Source: Thermus thermamylovorans (lineage in GTDB: Bacteria > Deinococcota > Deinococci > Deinococcales > Thermaceae). Taken from it: a DNA stretch of 64,000 nucleotides. Below, in pieces: positions 34,739 through 42,466 of this stretch. Within the stretch, counting starts at the first letter, position 1. Each line of letters begins with the position of its first letter. The stretch covers positions 156,417 through 220,416 of the forward strand of contig NZ_SIJL01000002.1 in assembly GCF_004307015.1 (NCBI RefSeq), given 5' to 3'. Below the pieces are notes generated by a model. It had not been told where the DNA came from. It did not search any database and saw only the letters and a list, made by a program, of their open reading frames with translations. Made by a program: the position numbers and the translations under genes.

Positions 34739-36036
34739 AGGAAGCCTTGAGGGAGGGGCGTCCCGTGGCCCTCTTTCCCGATGGGGAGGGGGTGGTTTTG
34801 GTGACGGAGGTGGGGCGGGACGTGAGGGTGTTTCGCTTCGGAGAGGGAAGGCGCTTCCCCAGCCTGGCCGCGGAGTTCCCCTCCATGGACTGGTGGGAGC
34901 GGGCCCTCTGGGAGCGGGGGTACACCCCGGAAGGGCATCCGGACCCAAAGCCCTTGCGTCGGCACGACCTGCCCTACGCCTTCCGCGAGTTCAAGGAACT
35001 GCACGAGGTGCCCGTGGGTCCGGTGCACGCCGGCATCATTGAGCCTGGCCACTTCCGCTTCAGCGTCCTGGGGGAGCGGATCGTGAACCTGGAGATCCGC
35101 CTGGGTTACCAGCACAGGGGCCTTTTGGCCCTCCTCCCGGGCAAGGGTCCTGAGGCTGCCCTCCTCTTGGTGGAGCGCGCAGGGAGTGAGCCCCTGGCCC
35201 ACGCTCTGGCCTTCGCCCAGGCCTGGGAGGAAGCCTTGGGGCGGAAGGCCCCGCCCCGGGCGCAGGCCCTGCGCCGGGCGGCCTTGGAGCTGGAGCGGGC
35301 CTTCGGGCACCTTGGGCACCTGGCGGGGCTTTTCACCGATATCGGCTACGCCTACGGGGCCACCCAGGTGGGGCGCATCCGGGCCCTCCTCCAAGGGGAG
35401 CTGGACCGCCTCACCGGGCACCGCTACGGGCGCAACTTCCTGCGGGTGGGAGGGGTGTGGCGGGAAGGGCGGCCCGACCTCTCCGCCTTGGCTCTTTACC
35501 GGGAGGAGCTGGCCCGCCTCCTGCCCCGGCTCCTCAAGCACCCCCAGGTGCTGGACCGGATGCGCTACGTAGGGGTGGTGCGCCGAGTGGAGGCCGAGGC
35601 CTTGGGCTTCGTGGGGCCCACCGCCCGGGCCAGCGGGGTGGCCCGCGACCTCCGGCAGGACGACCCCGCCTACTCGAGCTTCCAGCCGGTGGTGCGCCAG
35701 GGGGGGGACGTCCTGGCCCGGGCCCAGGTCTACGCGGAGGAAACCCTGCAGGCCCTGGACTATGCCCTTCACTTCCTCACCCATCTTCCCGAGGGCCCTT
35801 TGGCCCAGGACCTGCCCCCCGGGGACGGGGAGGCCATGGCCCGGGTGGAGGCGGGGCGGGGGGAGGTCTTCTGGTTCGTGCGGGTGGCGGGGGGAGAGGT
35901 AGCCTTGGCCGAAGGGGTGGATCCCTCCTTCAAGAACTGGCGGGCTTTGGAGCTGGCGGTACGGGGGGAAGGCCTGCCCGACTTTCCCCTCTGCAACAAG
36001 TCCTTCGACCTGTCCTACGCGGGCAACGACCTTTAG
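34726..36036 (+). CDS. Hydrogenase-4-like large subunit lacking all NiFe ligands (HyfG/HycE-like, NuoC-D fusion)
   Basis: A 436-residue protein. Residues 1-80 are a short NuoC-like region (WERALWERGYTPEGHPDPKPL), then the NuoD/hydrogenase large-subunit fold (VGPVHAGIIEPGHFRF, LGYQHRG at 126-132, FGHLGHLAGLFTDIGY). The N-terminal NiFe motif RICGxC is replaced by R151-AGSEPLA-H159. The C-terminal DPCxxC is replaced by D428-LSYAGND. Only one cysteine (Cys423) remains in the protein. It cannot bind a NiFe centre in the known way. GTG 34726 is chosen since GGAGG lies 7 nt upstream; GTG 34735 is an alternative. Confidence 0.88.
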   Translation: MDAVKEALREGRPVALFPDGEGVVLVTEVGRDVRVFRFGEGRRFPSLAAEFPSMDWWERALWERGYTPEGHPDPKPLRRHDLPYAFREFKELHEVPVGPVHAGIIEPGHFRFSVLGERIVNLEIRLGYQHRGLLALLPGKGPEAALLLVERAGSEPLAHALAFAQAWEEALGRKAPPRAQALRRAALELERAFGHLGHLAGLFTDIGYAYGATQVGRIRALLQGELDRLTGHRYGRNFLRVGGVWREGRPDLSALALYREELARLLPRLLKHPQVLDRMRYVGVVRRVEAEALGFVGPTARASGVARDLRQDDPAYSSFQPVVRQGGDVLARAQVYAEETLQALDYALHFLTHLPEGPLAQDLPPGDGEAMARVEAGRGEVFWFVRVAGGEVALAEGVDPSFKNWRALELAVRGEGLPDFPLCNKSFDLSYAGNDL

Positions 36037-36043
36037 GGGGAAT

Positions 36044-36832
36044 ATGAGCCTAATGCAAACCTTACGCATCGGTCGTTTGGCCCGGCCCCTCGAGGACCTC
36101 CTCAGGGTACCGGACCACGCCTTCGGCTACCCCCTCCTGCGCCCCGAGGGCCTCACGGAGGAAGCGCAGGAGGCGCTCCTTGGCCTCTGTCCCAGCGGGG
36201 CCTTCTTCCGGGAGGGGCGGACCTTCGGTCTGGACCTGGCCCGTTGTGTGGGCTGCGGGCGCTGCGCCCTGGCCCGCCCCGAGGCGGTAGGGGAGATGAA
36301 GCGCCTTGAGGTGGCCGTGACCCGTAAGGAGGACCTGGTTCAGCGGGTGGACCTGGAGCGCGGCACCTTCCTGGACCCCGGTCCCCCGCCCCCGCCGCGC
36401 CCCGAGCTGGCCCTCCCTACCCTGGCCTTCCGGGAGGTGAGCGCTGGGGACACAGGCCTTGCGGACTCGGAGGTGGCCCTTGCGGGCAACCCCTTCAACG
36501 ACATGGGGCGGTTCGGCTTTTCCGTGGTGGCCTCGCCCCGGCACGCCGACGCCCTCTTGGTCACGGGCCCGGTGAGCCGCAACATGGCTGAGGCCCTCCG
36601 GCGTACCTACGAGGCCGTGCCGGAGCCCAAGGGGGTGGTGGCCGTGGGCAACGAGGCCATCTCCGGCGGGGTGTTTGCGGGTAGCCCCGAGGTGGTGGGC
36701 GGGGTGGACCGGGTGGTGCCCGTGGACGTTTACGTGCCCGGCGACCCCCCGCGCCCTGGGGCCATCCTCTTTGGCCTCCTCCTCCTGGCGGGCCGGGTGC
36801 GCCAGCGCCTGGTGGGCGGGGTCTTGCGCTAA
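36044..36832 (+). CDS. NuoB/HyfI-like small subunit fused to a half ferredoxin, N2 cluster lost
   Basis: A 262-residue protein. Residues 40-80 form a ferredoxin-like part with Cys49 (LCPSGAF) and Cys68, Cys71, Cys74 (CVGCGRC), enough for one [4Fe-4S] cluster. Residues 130-245 are NuoB/HyfI-like (GNPFNDMGRFGFSVV, SPRHADALLVTGPVSRNM, PKGVVAVGNEAISGGVFAG, VPVDVYVPGDPP), yet there is no cysteine after position 74. The usual CxxC, DC and GCPP ligands read as other residues (for example GDPP). The cluster next to the active site is therefore absent. It closes the operon, 7 nt after the large subunit. Confidence 0.88.
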   Translation: MSLMQTLRIGRLARPLEDLLRVPDHAFGYPLLRPEGLTEEAQEALLGLCPSGAFFREGRTFGLDLARCVGCGRCALARPEAVGEMKRLEVAVTRKEDLVQRVDLERGTFLDPGPPPPPRPELALPTLAFREVSAGDTGLADSEVALAGNPFNDMGRFGFSVVASPRHADALLVTGPVSRNMAEALRRTYEAVPEPKGVVAVGNEAISGGVFAGSPEVVGGVDRVVPVDVYVPGDPPRPGAILFGLLLLAGRVRQRLVGGVLR

Positions 36833-36842
36833 GCTTTTCCCC

Positions 36843-37901
36843 ATGGACTGGCTCCTCACCCCTGGACCCGTACGGCTTCACCCTAAGGCTTTGCAGGCCC
36901 TGGCCCGCCCCCAGCTTCACCACCGCACCGAGCCCGCCCGGGAGCTTTTCCTAAAGGCTCGCACCCTCCTCCAGGAAGCCTTCCGCACGCAAGGAGAGGT
37001 CCTGATCCTCACGGGAAGCGGCACCCTGGCCATGGAGGCTTTGGTCCTAAACCTCTTTGCCCCTGGGGAAAGGGTGCTGGTGCCCGTCTACGGCAAGTTC
37101 TCCGAGCGCTTCGCCGAGATCGCGGAGAGCGCGGGGCTGGAGGTGGACCGCCTGGAGCTTCCCTACGGGAAGGTGCCCACCCCGGAGAGGGTGGCCAGGC
37201 CGGGGTATGCGGGCCTCCTCCTGGTGCACTCCGAGACCTCCACCGGGGCCCTGGCCGACCTCCCCGCCCTGGCCCAGGCCTTCCGGGAGGCCAACCCCGA
37301 AGGCCTGGTGGGGGCGGACATGGTCACGAGCCTTTTGGTGCGGGAGGTGGCCCTCGAGGCCTGGGGAGTAGACGCTGCGGCCTCCGGTAGCCAAAAGGGC
37401 CTCATGTGCCCCCCGGGGCTGGGTTTTGTGGCCCTGAGCCCAAGGGCCCTGGAAAGGCTTAGGCCCCGGGGCTACTACCTGGACCTCACCCGGGAACTCA
37501 AGGCCCAGCGGGAAGGGGAGAGCGCCTGGACCCCGGCCATCAACCTGGTGGGGGCGGTGGCTGCGGTCTTGGAGGAGGTCCTACCCCGGCTGGAGGCGCA
37601 CCTGGCCCTCAAGGCCTGGCAGAACGACCTCCTCTACCAGGTGGGGGAGGAGCTGGGCCTCTTGGCGGTGCCCGAGGCGAGGAGCCCGGCGGTGGCCGCC
37701 TTCCACCTGCCGGAGGGGGTGCCTTACCGGGCGGTAAAGGAGGCCTTCGCCCGCCGCCACGCGGTCATCGCCGGGGGGCAGGGGCCCCTCAAGGGGAAGA
37801 TCTTCCGCCTTTCCCTCATGGGCCACTACGACCGCTACGAAGCCCTGGGGGTGGCGGCCCTCTTCAAAGAGGCCTTTGCCGATATTCTTCCACCTTCTTG
37901 A
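36843..37901 (+). CDS. Class V aminotransferase (serine-pyruvate/alanine-glyoxylate type)
   Basis: A 352-residue PLP enzyme. TPGPVRLHPKALQAL is the family N-terminus, ILTGSGTLAMEA binds the phosphate, VHSETSTGALADL and the PLP lysine Lys185 in SGSQKGLMCPPGLGF follow. Substrates could be serine, alanine or phosphoserine; the sequence does not decide. It follows the Ehr-type operon by 10 nt, and TAAGCT (36830-36835) ends 8 nt before its ATG, so it may be read through or start leaderless. The last 38 nt overlap convergent ywlG. Confidence 0.87.
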   Translation: MDWLLTPGPVRLHPKALQALARPQLHHRTEPARELFLKARTLLQEAFRTQGEVLILTGSGTLAMEALVLNLFAPGERVLVPVYGKFSERFAEIAESAGLEVDRLELPYGKVPTPERVARPGYAGLLLVHSETSTGALADLPALAQAFREANPEGLVGADMVTSLLVREVALEAWGVDAAASGSQKGLMCPPGLGFVALSPRALERLRPRGYYLDLTRELKAQREGESAWTPAINLVGAVAAVLEEVLPRLEAHLALKAWQNDLLYQVGEELGLLAVPEARSPAVAAFHLPEGVPYRAVKEAFARRHAVIAGGQGPLKGKIFRLSLMGHYDRYEALGVAALFKEAFADILPPS

Positions 37902-38454
37902 GCATCTCCTCCCGGGTGTAGACCGCCCGGGCCCCGCCCACCAGCTTGGGTCGGGTCTTAGCGGCGAGGAGTACCGCCTCCCCGATCCGCCGCAGGGAAA
38001 GCCGGAGGGGCACGGCCACCGGGCGGAGGTGCATGCCGATCAGCACCCCGCCCACGTCCATCCCCCCCTGGGCCTGGGCCTTCAGGGACTCCACCATCAC
38101 CGGGTTTTGGAAGCGTAAGAAGGCGGCGGTGGCCAGGCTGCCCCCCGCCTTGGGGTGGGGGTAGACCGTGACCTCCTCCAGGCCATAGGCCCGGGCGGCT
38201 TCCCGCTCCACCACCAGGGCCCGGTTCAGGTGCTCGCACCCCTGGACCGCCACCCATATTCCCCGCTCCAACAAGGGGGGAAGGAGGCCTTCCAGGATGG
38301 CCTCGGCGGCCTCGAGGCTCGGCCTCGTCCCCACCTTCTCCCCTAAAACCTCGCTGGTGGAGCCCCCCAGAACGAAGAGGCTTCCCCGCTCCATGGGGAA
38401 GAGCTCCAGAAACTCCCGGATGGCGGCTTCCGCCTGGCGCTTCAGGTTTTCCAT
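37864..38454 (-). CDS. ywlG: YwlG/UPF0340 (TIGR01440) family protein
   Basis: A 196-residue conserved protein of unknown function. Family marks are LGGSTSEVLGEKVG, VQGCEHLNRALVVE, YPHPKAGGSLATAAF, GGVLIGMHLRPVAVPLR and RPKLVGGARAVY. No catalytic role is established. A TAGCCT hexamer (38466-38461) ends 7 nt before the ATG, allowing a leaderless start, and the gene also follows the prenyltransferase gene by 25 nt on the same strand. Confidence 0.85.
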   Translation of the reverse strand: MENLKRQAEAAIREFLELFPMERGSLFVLGGSTSEVLGEKVGTRPSLEAAEAILEGLLPPLLERGIWVAVQGCEHLNRALVVEREAARAYGLEEVTVYPHPKAGGSLATAAFLRFQNPVMVESLKAQAQGGMDVGGVLIGMHLRPVAVPLRLSLRRIGEAVLLAAKTRPKLVGGARAVYTREEMLKKVEEYRQRPL

Positions 38455-38479
38455 GGCCTCAGGCTACACCCAGGCTCGT

Positions 38480-39328
38480 TCAAAACACCAGGTCCAGCAC
38501 AATGAAGAGAAACATCCCCAGGCTCACCCCCACGTTGGCCTGGAAGAAGGCCACGTCCACCCGGGAGAGGTCCTCGGGAGAGATCAGCCGATGCTCCAGG
38601 ACCAAGAGGAGGCCCACCAGAACCAGGCCCAGGAAGTACCACGCCCCCGCTCCGTAGCCCAGGCCCGCCAAGAGAAAGGCCAGCCAGGCCAGGAGGTGGG
38701 TGGCCCGGGCCACCTGGAGGGCTTTGGGGATGCCGAAGCGGGCGGGGATGCTCTTCACCCCGTAAGCCCGGTCAAAGGCGTAGTCCTGGGTGGCGTAGAG
38801 GATGTCAAACCCCGCGATCCAAAGCCCCACCCCGGCCCATAGGGCGTAGGCGGTGGGGTGGAAGCTCCCCGTAACCGCAATCCATCCTCCCGCAGCCGCT
38901 GCCCCGATGGTGAGGCCCAGGACGTAGTGGCAGAGCCAGGTGAAGCGCTTGGTGTAGCTGTAGATGGTGAGGAAAAAGACCGCTACGGGAAGGAGCCTGG
39001 CGGTGAGGGGGTTCAGGGCCAGGCCCGCGTAGACCAGAAGGGCAAGGCCTAAGAGGGCCAGGAAAAGGGTTTCCCCAGGCTTCACCAGCCCCTGGGGCAG
39101 GTGGCGGTTTTGCGTGCGGGGGTTCAGGGCGTCGATCCGCCAGTCGATGAGGCGGTTCAGGGCCATAGCCATGGTCCTGGCCCCCACCATGGCCAGGGTG
39201 ATGAGGAGGAAGGTGCGCCCCCCGGGCCAACCCCCCGCCGCCAGGAGCATTCCCCCGTAGGCGAAGGGGAGGGCGAAGAGGGTGTGCTCAAAGCGCAAAA
39301 GCTCCAGGTAGAGCCGGAGGCGCCTCAC
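38480..39328 (-). CDS. UbiA-family prenyltransferase, menaquinone pathway type
   Basis: A 282-residue membrane enzyme with about eight or nine helices. The two prenyl-diphosphate motifs are NRLIDWRID (Asn58, Asp62, Asp66) and ATQDYAFD (Asp182, Asp186). Sequences of this type are annotated as 4-hydroxybenzoate prenyltransferase, but Thermus makes menaquinone by the futalosine route, so an MqnP-like role is more likely. GTG start overlaps the panD stop (GTGA). Confidence 0.85.
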   Translation of the reverse strand: MRRLRLYLELLRFEHTLFALPFAYGGMLLAAGGWPGGRTFLLITLAMVGARTMAMALNRLIDWRIDALNPRTQNRHLPQGLVKPGETLFLALLGLALLVYAGLALNPLTARLLPVAVFFLTIYSYTKRFTWLCHYVLGLTIGAAAAGGWIAVTGSFHPTAYALWAGVGLWIAGFDILYATQDYAFDRAYGVKSIPARFGIPKALQVARATHLLAWLAFLLAGLGYGAGAWYFLGLVLVGLLLVLEHRLISPEDLSRVDVAFFQANVGVSLGMFLFIVLDLVF

Positions 39329-39675
39329 CCTTCGCGCACCTCCAGGATGCGGTTTTTCTCATCCACCAGCACCACCTTGGGCTTGAGGCCTTTGGCCTCT
39401 TCCTCCTCAAAGACCCCGTAGGCCACCAGGATCACCAGGTCCCCTGGGCGCACCAGATGGGCGGCGGCCCCGTTGATCTGCACCACTCCCGAGCCCCGTT
39501 CCCCGGGCAGGGCGTAGGTGGTGAGCCGGGCTCCGTTGGAGATGTCGTAGATGTCCACCTGCTCGTAGGGGAGGATACCCGCCGCGTCCAGCAGGTCCTG
39601 GTCCACGGTTACCGAGCCCACGTAGTGCAGGTCGGCCCCGGTCACCGTGGCCCGGTGGATCTTGGCGTGGAACAT
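39325..39675 (-). CDS. panD: Aspartate 1-decarboxylase
   Basis: A 116-residue pyruvoyl enzyme making beta-alanine for pantothenate and Co[26 protein letters not shown] holds the self-cleavage site Gly20-Ser21 that generates the pyruvoyl group. [18 protein letters not shown] and [15 protein letters not shown] follow. ATG 39675 fits the family start; a longer frame runs back into rqcH without similarity. TAAACT at 39701-39696 overlaps the rqcH stop and may be a -10. Confidence 0.95.
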   Translation of the reverse strand: MFHAKIHRATVTGADLHYVGSVTVDQDLLDAAGILPYEQVDIYDISNGARLTTYALPGERGSGVVQINGAAAHLVRPGDLVILVAYGVFEEEEAKGLKPKVVLVDEKNRILEVREG

Positions 39676-39698
39676 GACGCGCCTCACAGCCGCCAAGT

Positions 39699-41249
39699 TT
39701 ACTCCTCGGCCACAGCCTTGGGAAGCGTGCCCTCCACGAAGAGGGTTTTGGCGTGGGTGTAGAGCGCCTGGCCGGGGGCGGCCTTCCTGGGGCGCCACAC
39801 GTGCTTTTTGCGGGTGTAGTCCACGGGCACCTGGGCCTCCCCCCGGGCCTTGGAGTGGTAGGCGGCCAGCCTGGCGGCGAAGAGGAGGTCCTCCAGGGGT
39901 GGGTTTTGGCCTTCCACCTTCAGGATCACGTGGCTTCCCGGCACCCCTTGGGCGTGGAACCAGAGGTCCTCGGAGTGGGCGGCCCGCGTCAGGAGGTCGT
40001 TTTCCTTGGCGTTCCTGCCCACCCACACGGCGAAGCCTGAAGGGGAGGTGTAGCGCAGGCCCACCTTGGAGCCTTTCCCTTCCCTGGGCTTTCGCGTGAG
40101 GGCGAGAAGCTCGGCGAGGTCCGCCTGGCGGAGGCGGGCCATCTCCCCCTCGAGGGCCTGCACCTTGGCCTCCGTCTTGGGGATGAGGTCGAGGGCCCTT
40201 TCGGCCAGCGCCTCCAGGCGCCGGGCCCGTTCGTAGAGCTTCTTTGCGTTCTCCTGGGGGGAGACGGTGGGGCCCAGGGCAACCTCCACCGGCTTCCCGT
40301 CAAACCCTTCCAGCACCACCTTTTCGGCCCCCTTGGGCACCTCCTTAAGCCGGGCCAGGAGGAGGTCGGCCTTTTGGCGGAGCGCTGCCGCCTCCTCCAG
40401 GCGGTCCAGGGCCCTTTGGTAGTCGGCGAGCCGGGCCAAAAGGGTCTTCCGCTCCCTTTCCAGGGCCTCGAGGAGGGGCTTTCTCAGGGCCTCCTTCTCC
40501 TCCTCCGCCCACTTCGCCCGGAGCTCCTCCGTCAAGGCGGTGCGCAGGGCGGGGTCTTCCACCAGGCCCTTAAGGGCCTGGAAGACCCTTTCCAGGGCGG
40601 CCTCGTCCAGGGGGGTTTCCGGGGTGAGGCCCGCCCGGCGGGCCAGCTCCCGCATGAGCTCGAGGCCCACCCCGTCCACGTGGCGCACCACCTCCTTGAG
40701 GGGCCGGCCCAGGAGGAGCCTGAGGTCTTCCGCCTTCAGGGTGCGGGGGTCCAGCTTCTCGTAAGGGGGGGGAGGGGTGTAGGGGAGGCCGGGCCTGAGC
40801 TCCCGGTAGCGGTTCACCTCTTGGGTGATGACCCGGTCCACCCCCAGGATGCGCCCCGCCTCGTCCAGGAGGAGGAGGTTGGCGTTCCGGCCCGTGGCCT
40901 CCAAGACCAGGGTGGAAGGGGGGGTGTCCACGAAGCCCTTCTCCCCGGCGAAGCGCAGGAAGACCACCCGGTCCAGCTTGAGCTGCTCCGCCGCCAGAAG
41001 GGGCCCCCTCATCCGGGCCTGGAGCATCCGCTGGAAGGGGGTCTTGGCCTCCCCCAGGAGGGTCCCCCCCTCCAGGACCAGGCTCGGGCTTGGGGGGCGG
41101 TAGCGGAGAACCAGGTTGAAGATGCGCCCCGAGCGGCCTTTGAGGAGGAGGGCCAGGCTCCCCTCGTCGGGGAAGGCCAGGCCCAGGTTTTGGGCGGGGA
41201 GCTCGGGGGCGAGCTCCCGCAACAGGGCGTGGATCAGGAGTCCTTCCAT
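39699..41249 (-). CDS. rqcH: RqcH/NFACT ribosome quality-control factor
   Basis: A 516-residue protein related to eukaryotic Rqc2/NEMF and the former 'fibronectin-binding protein A'. The NFACT-N domain covers about 1-190 ([22 protein letters not shown]), a charged coiled-coil about 250-390, and the NFACT-R (DUF814) domain from about 395 ([48 protein letters not shown]). It would add C-terminal tails to stalled chains on 50S subunits. It is shorter than the Bacillus protein. Its start overlaps the trmI 3' end by 16 nt. Confidence 0.87.
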   Translation of the reverse strand: MEGLLIHALLRELAPELPAQNLGLAFPDEGSLALLLKGRSGRIFNLVLRYRPPSPSLVLEGGTLLGEAKTPFQRMLQARMRGPLLAAEQLKLDRVVFLRFAGEKGFVDTPPSTLVLEATGRNANLLLLDEAGRILGVDRVITQEVNRYRELRPGLPYTPPPPYEKLDPRTLKAEDLRLLLGRPLKEVVRHVDGVGLELMRELARRAGLTPETPLDEAALERVFQALKGLVEDPALRTALTEELRAKWAEEEKEALRKPLLEALERERKTLLARLADYQRALDRLEEAAALRQKADLLLARLKEVPKGAEKVVLEGFDGKPVEVALGPTVSPQENAKKLYERARRLEALAERALDLIPKTEAKVQALEGEMARLRQADLAELLALTRKPREGKGSKVGLRYTSPSGFAVWVGRNAKENDLLTRAAHSEDLWFHAQGVPGSHVILKVEGQNPPLEDLLFAARLAAYHSKARGEAQVPVDYTRKKHVWRPRKAAPGQALYTHAKTLFVEGTLPKAVAEE

Positions 41250-41998
41250 TTCCTAAAGGCCACCAAAAAGGCCGTGTGCCCCACCTGCTGGAAGCGGGGG
41301 TGGGCCACGGGGAGCCTCACCTCCCACTCCCGCCAGCTGACTTCCAGGACCCTATCCAGCCTGAGGGGCAGGCCCTCGGCCCTTTGCACCAGCTCCAGCA
41401 CCTGGGTGATGTTGGGCAGGTAGGCCACCAGGAAGCGGTCGGGCATGAGGGCCTCCGCAGCCTTGGCCAGGACCTTCCAGGGCTCCATCAGGTCCAGGGC
41501 CACCCCGTGGAAGCCCTCCGGTTCCAGCTCGGCCTCCTCCAGGGCCAGCGGGTGGAAGCGGACGTTCTCCACCTGCCAGAAGGCGCGGACGTTCCCCTGC
41601 GCCTGGGCCAGGTGCTGGGGGCGCCGCTCGTAGCTCTCCACCCGGCCCTCCTTCCCCACCGCCCGGGCCAGGAAGAGGGTGAGCCCCCCCGAGCCCGTGC
41701 CCGCCTCCAGGACCCGCATCCCCGGGGAGAGGTCCAGGAGGGTGACCATGGCGCTGGCGTCCTTGGGGTAGGTGGGGGTGGCGCTCCGACGCATGTGGAG
41801 CACGTACTCCTCCAGGGTGGGGCGGTGGACGGAGAGGGCCTCCCCCAGGTGGGTCTGGACCCTCCCCCCCGGGCCCGCCTGCCGGATGGCCTCGTGGGGC
41901 ACCGCCCCCCGGTGGTGGTGGAAGACCCCGCCCTCCCGGAGGCGCACCAGGAAGGCGCGGCCCTTCTGGTCCTTGAGGAGGAAAAGCTCGCCCTCCAC
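41234..41998 (-). CDS. trmI: tRNA (adenine-58-N1)-methyltransferase TrmI
   Basis: A 254-residue SAM-dependent enzyme making m1A58 in the T-loop, which matters for growth at high temperature in Thermus. HRPTLEEYVLHMRRSATPTYPKDAS precedes the SAM motif EAGTGSGG at 98-105; LDLMEPWKVL and LPVAHPRFQQVGHTAFLV follow. GTG 41998 is preferred over GTG 42007 as the upstream promoter would place the mRNA start there and the length then fits the T. thermophilus enzyme; the alternative adds three residues. Confidence 0.93.
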   Translation of the reverse strand: MEGELFLLKDQKGRAFLVRLREGGVFHHHRGAVPHEAIRQAGPGGRVQTHLGEALSVHRPTLEEYVLHMRRSATPTYPKDASAMVTLLDLSPGMRVLEAGTGSGGLTLFLARAVGKEGRVESYERRPQHLAQAQGNVRAFWQVENVRFHPLALEEAELEPEGFHGVALDLMEPWKVLAKAAEALMPDRFLVAYLPNITQVLELVQRAEGLPLRLDRVLEVSWREWEVRLPVAHPRFQQVGHTAFLVAFRKWKDS

Positions 41999-42005
41999 CC
42001 CGCCC

Positions 42006-42034
42006 ACTTTAGCCGCCGGGGGCGGGCCCGTCCA
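42006..42034 (-). promoter_or_regulatory. Leaderless promoter of trmI-rqcH
   Basis: Minus strand TGGACG (42034-42029), 17-nt spacer, TAAAGT (42011-42006). The start would be near 41999, one base before GTG 41998. Confidence 0.6.
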
Positions 42035-42041
42035 GGGGCCC

Positions 42042-42371
42042 CTACATCTTGAAGAACCCCTCCACCGGCAGGACGAAGACCACCGCCCCCCCCACCTGCA
42101 CCTCCACCGGCTGGGCCAGGAAGGGGTCGGGGGCCTCGGAGAGGGGAAGCCCTCGGCTCACCAGGCGGGTGCGGGTGCGGCACTTTTCCCGGATGAGGTC
42201 CAGCACCTCCTCCACCCGCTCGTCCTCCAGGCCGATGAGCAAGGTGGTGTTCCCCTCCCTGAGGAACCCCCCGGTGGAGGCCAGCTTGGTGGACTGCAGG
42301 CCCCGCTCCAAAAGGGCCTTGGTGAGCCCCGGGGCGTCGGTGTCCTGCACGATGGCCACGATGAGCTTCAT
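42042..42371 (-). CDS. Cyclic-di-AMP receptor, DarA/PII-like family
   Basis: A 109-residue PII-like protein. MKLIVAIVQDTDAPGLTKAL, STKLASTGGFLREGNTTLLIGLED and the late GGAVVFVLPVEGF match DarA/PstA (DUF970), cytosolic trimers that bind c-di-AMP. The downstream target is unknown. TACAAT (42385-42380) ends 9 nt before the ATG, which suggests a near-leaderless message. The in-frame extension upstream is non-coding in character. Confidence 0.88.
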   Translation of the reverse strand: MKLIVAIVQDTDAPGLTKALLERGLQSTKLASTGGFLREGNTTLLIGLEDERVEEVLDLIREKCRTRTRLVSRGLPLSEAPDPFLAQPVEVQVGGAVVFVLPVEGFFKM

Positions 42372-42431
42372 TGGCCCCCATTGTACACCGCGGCCCCCGG
42401 AGCAAGGGGGCCTCCCGCGGCCCGGGGGGCC

Positions 42432-42460
42432 TTGAGGCCCTGGCCTCCCTTGGCTAGGCT
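42432..42460 (+). promoter_or_regulatory. Leaderless promoter of the aminotransferase-pdhAB operon
   Basis: TTGAGG (42432-42437), 17-nt spacer, TAGGCT (42455-42460). The -10 ends 7 nt before ATG 42467. Confidence 0.65.
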
Positions 42461-42466
42461 TAGGCC

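Noticed and set aside
30259-36832. Active group 4 NiFe hydrogenase (hydrogenase-4/formate hydrogenlyase)
   Set aside because: Both CxxC pairs of the large subunit and all N2 ligands of the small subunit are missing; no hyp genes or formate dehydrogenase are near.
39676-40026. N-terminal extension of panD
   Set aside because: It runs antisense-like through rqcH sequence in a different frame; the family start [13 protein letters not shown] is at 39675.
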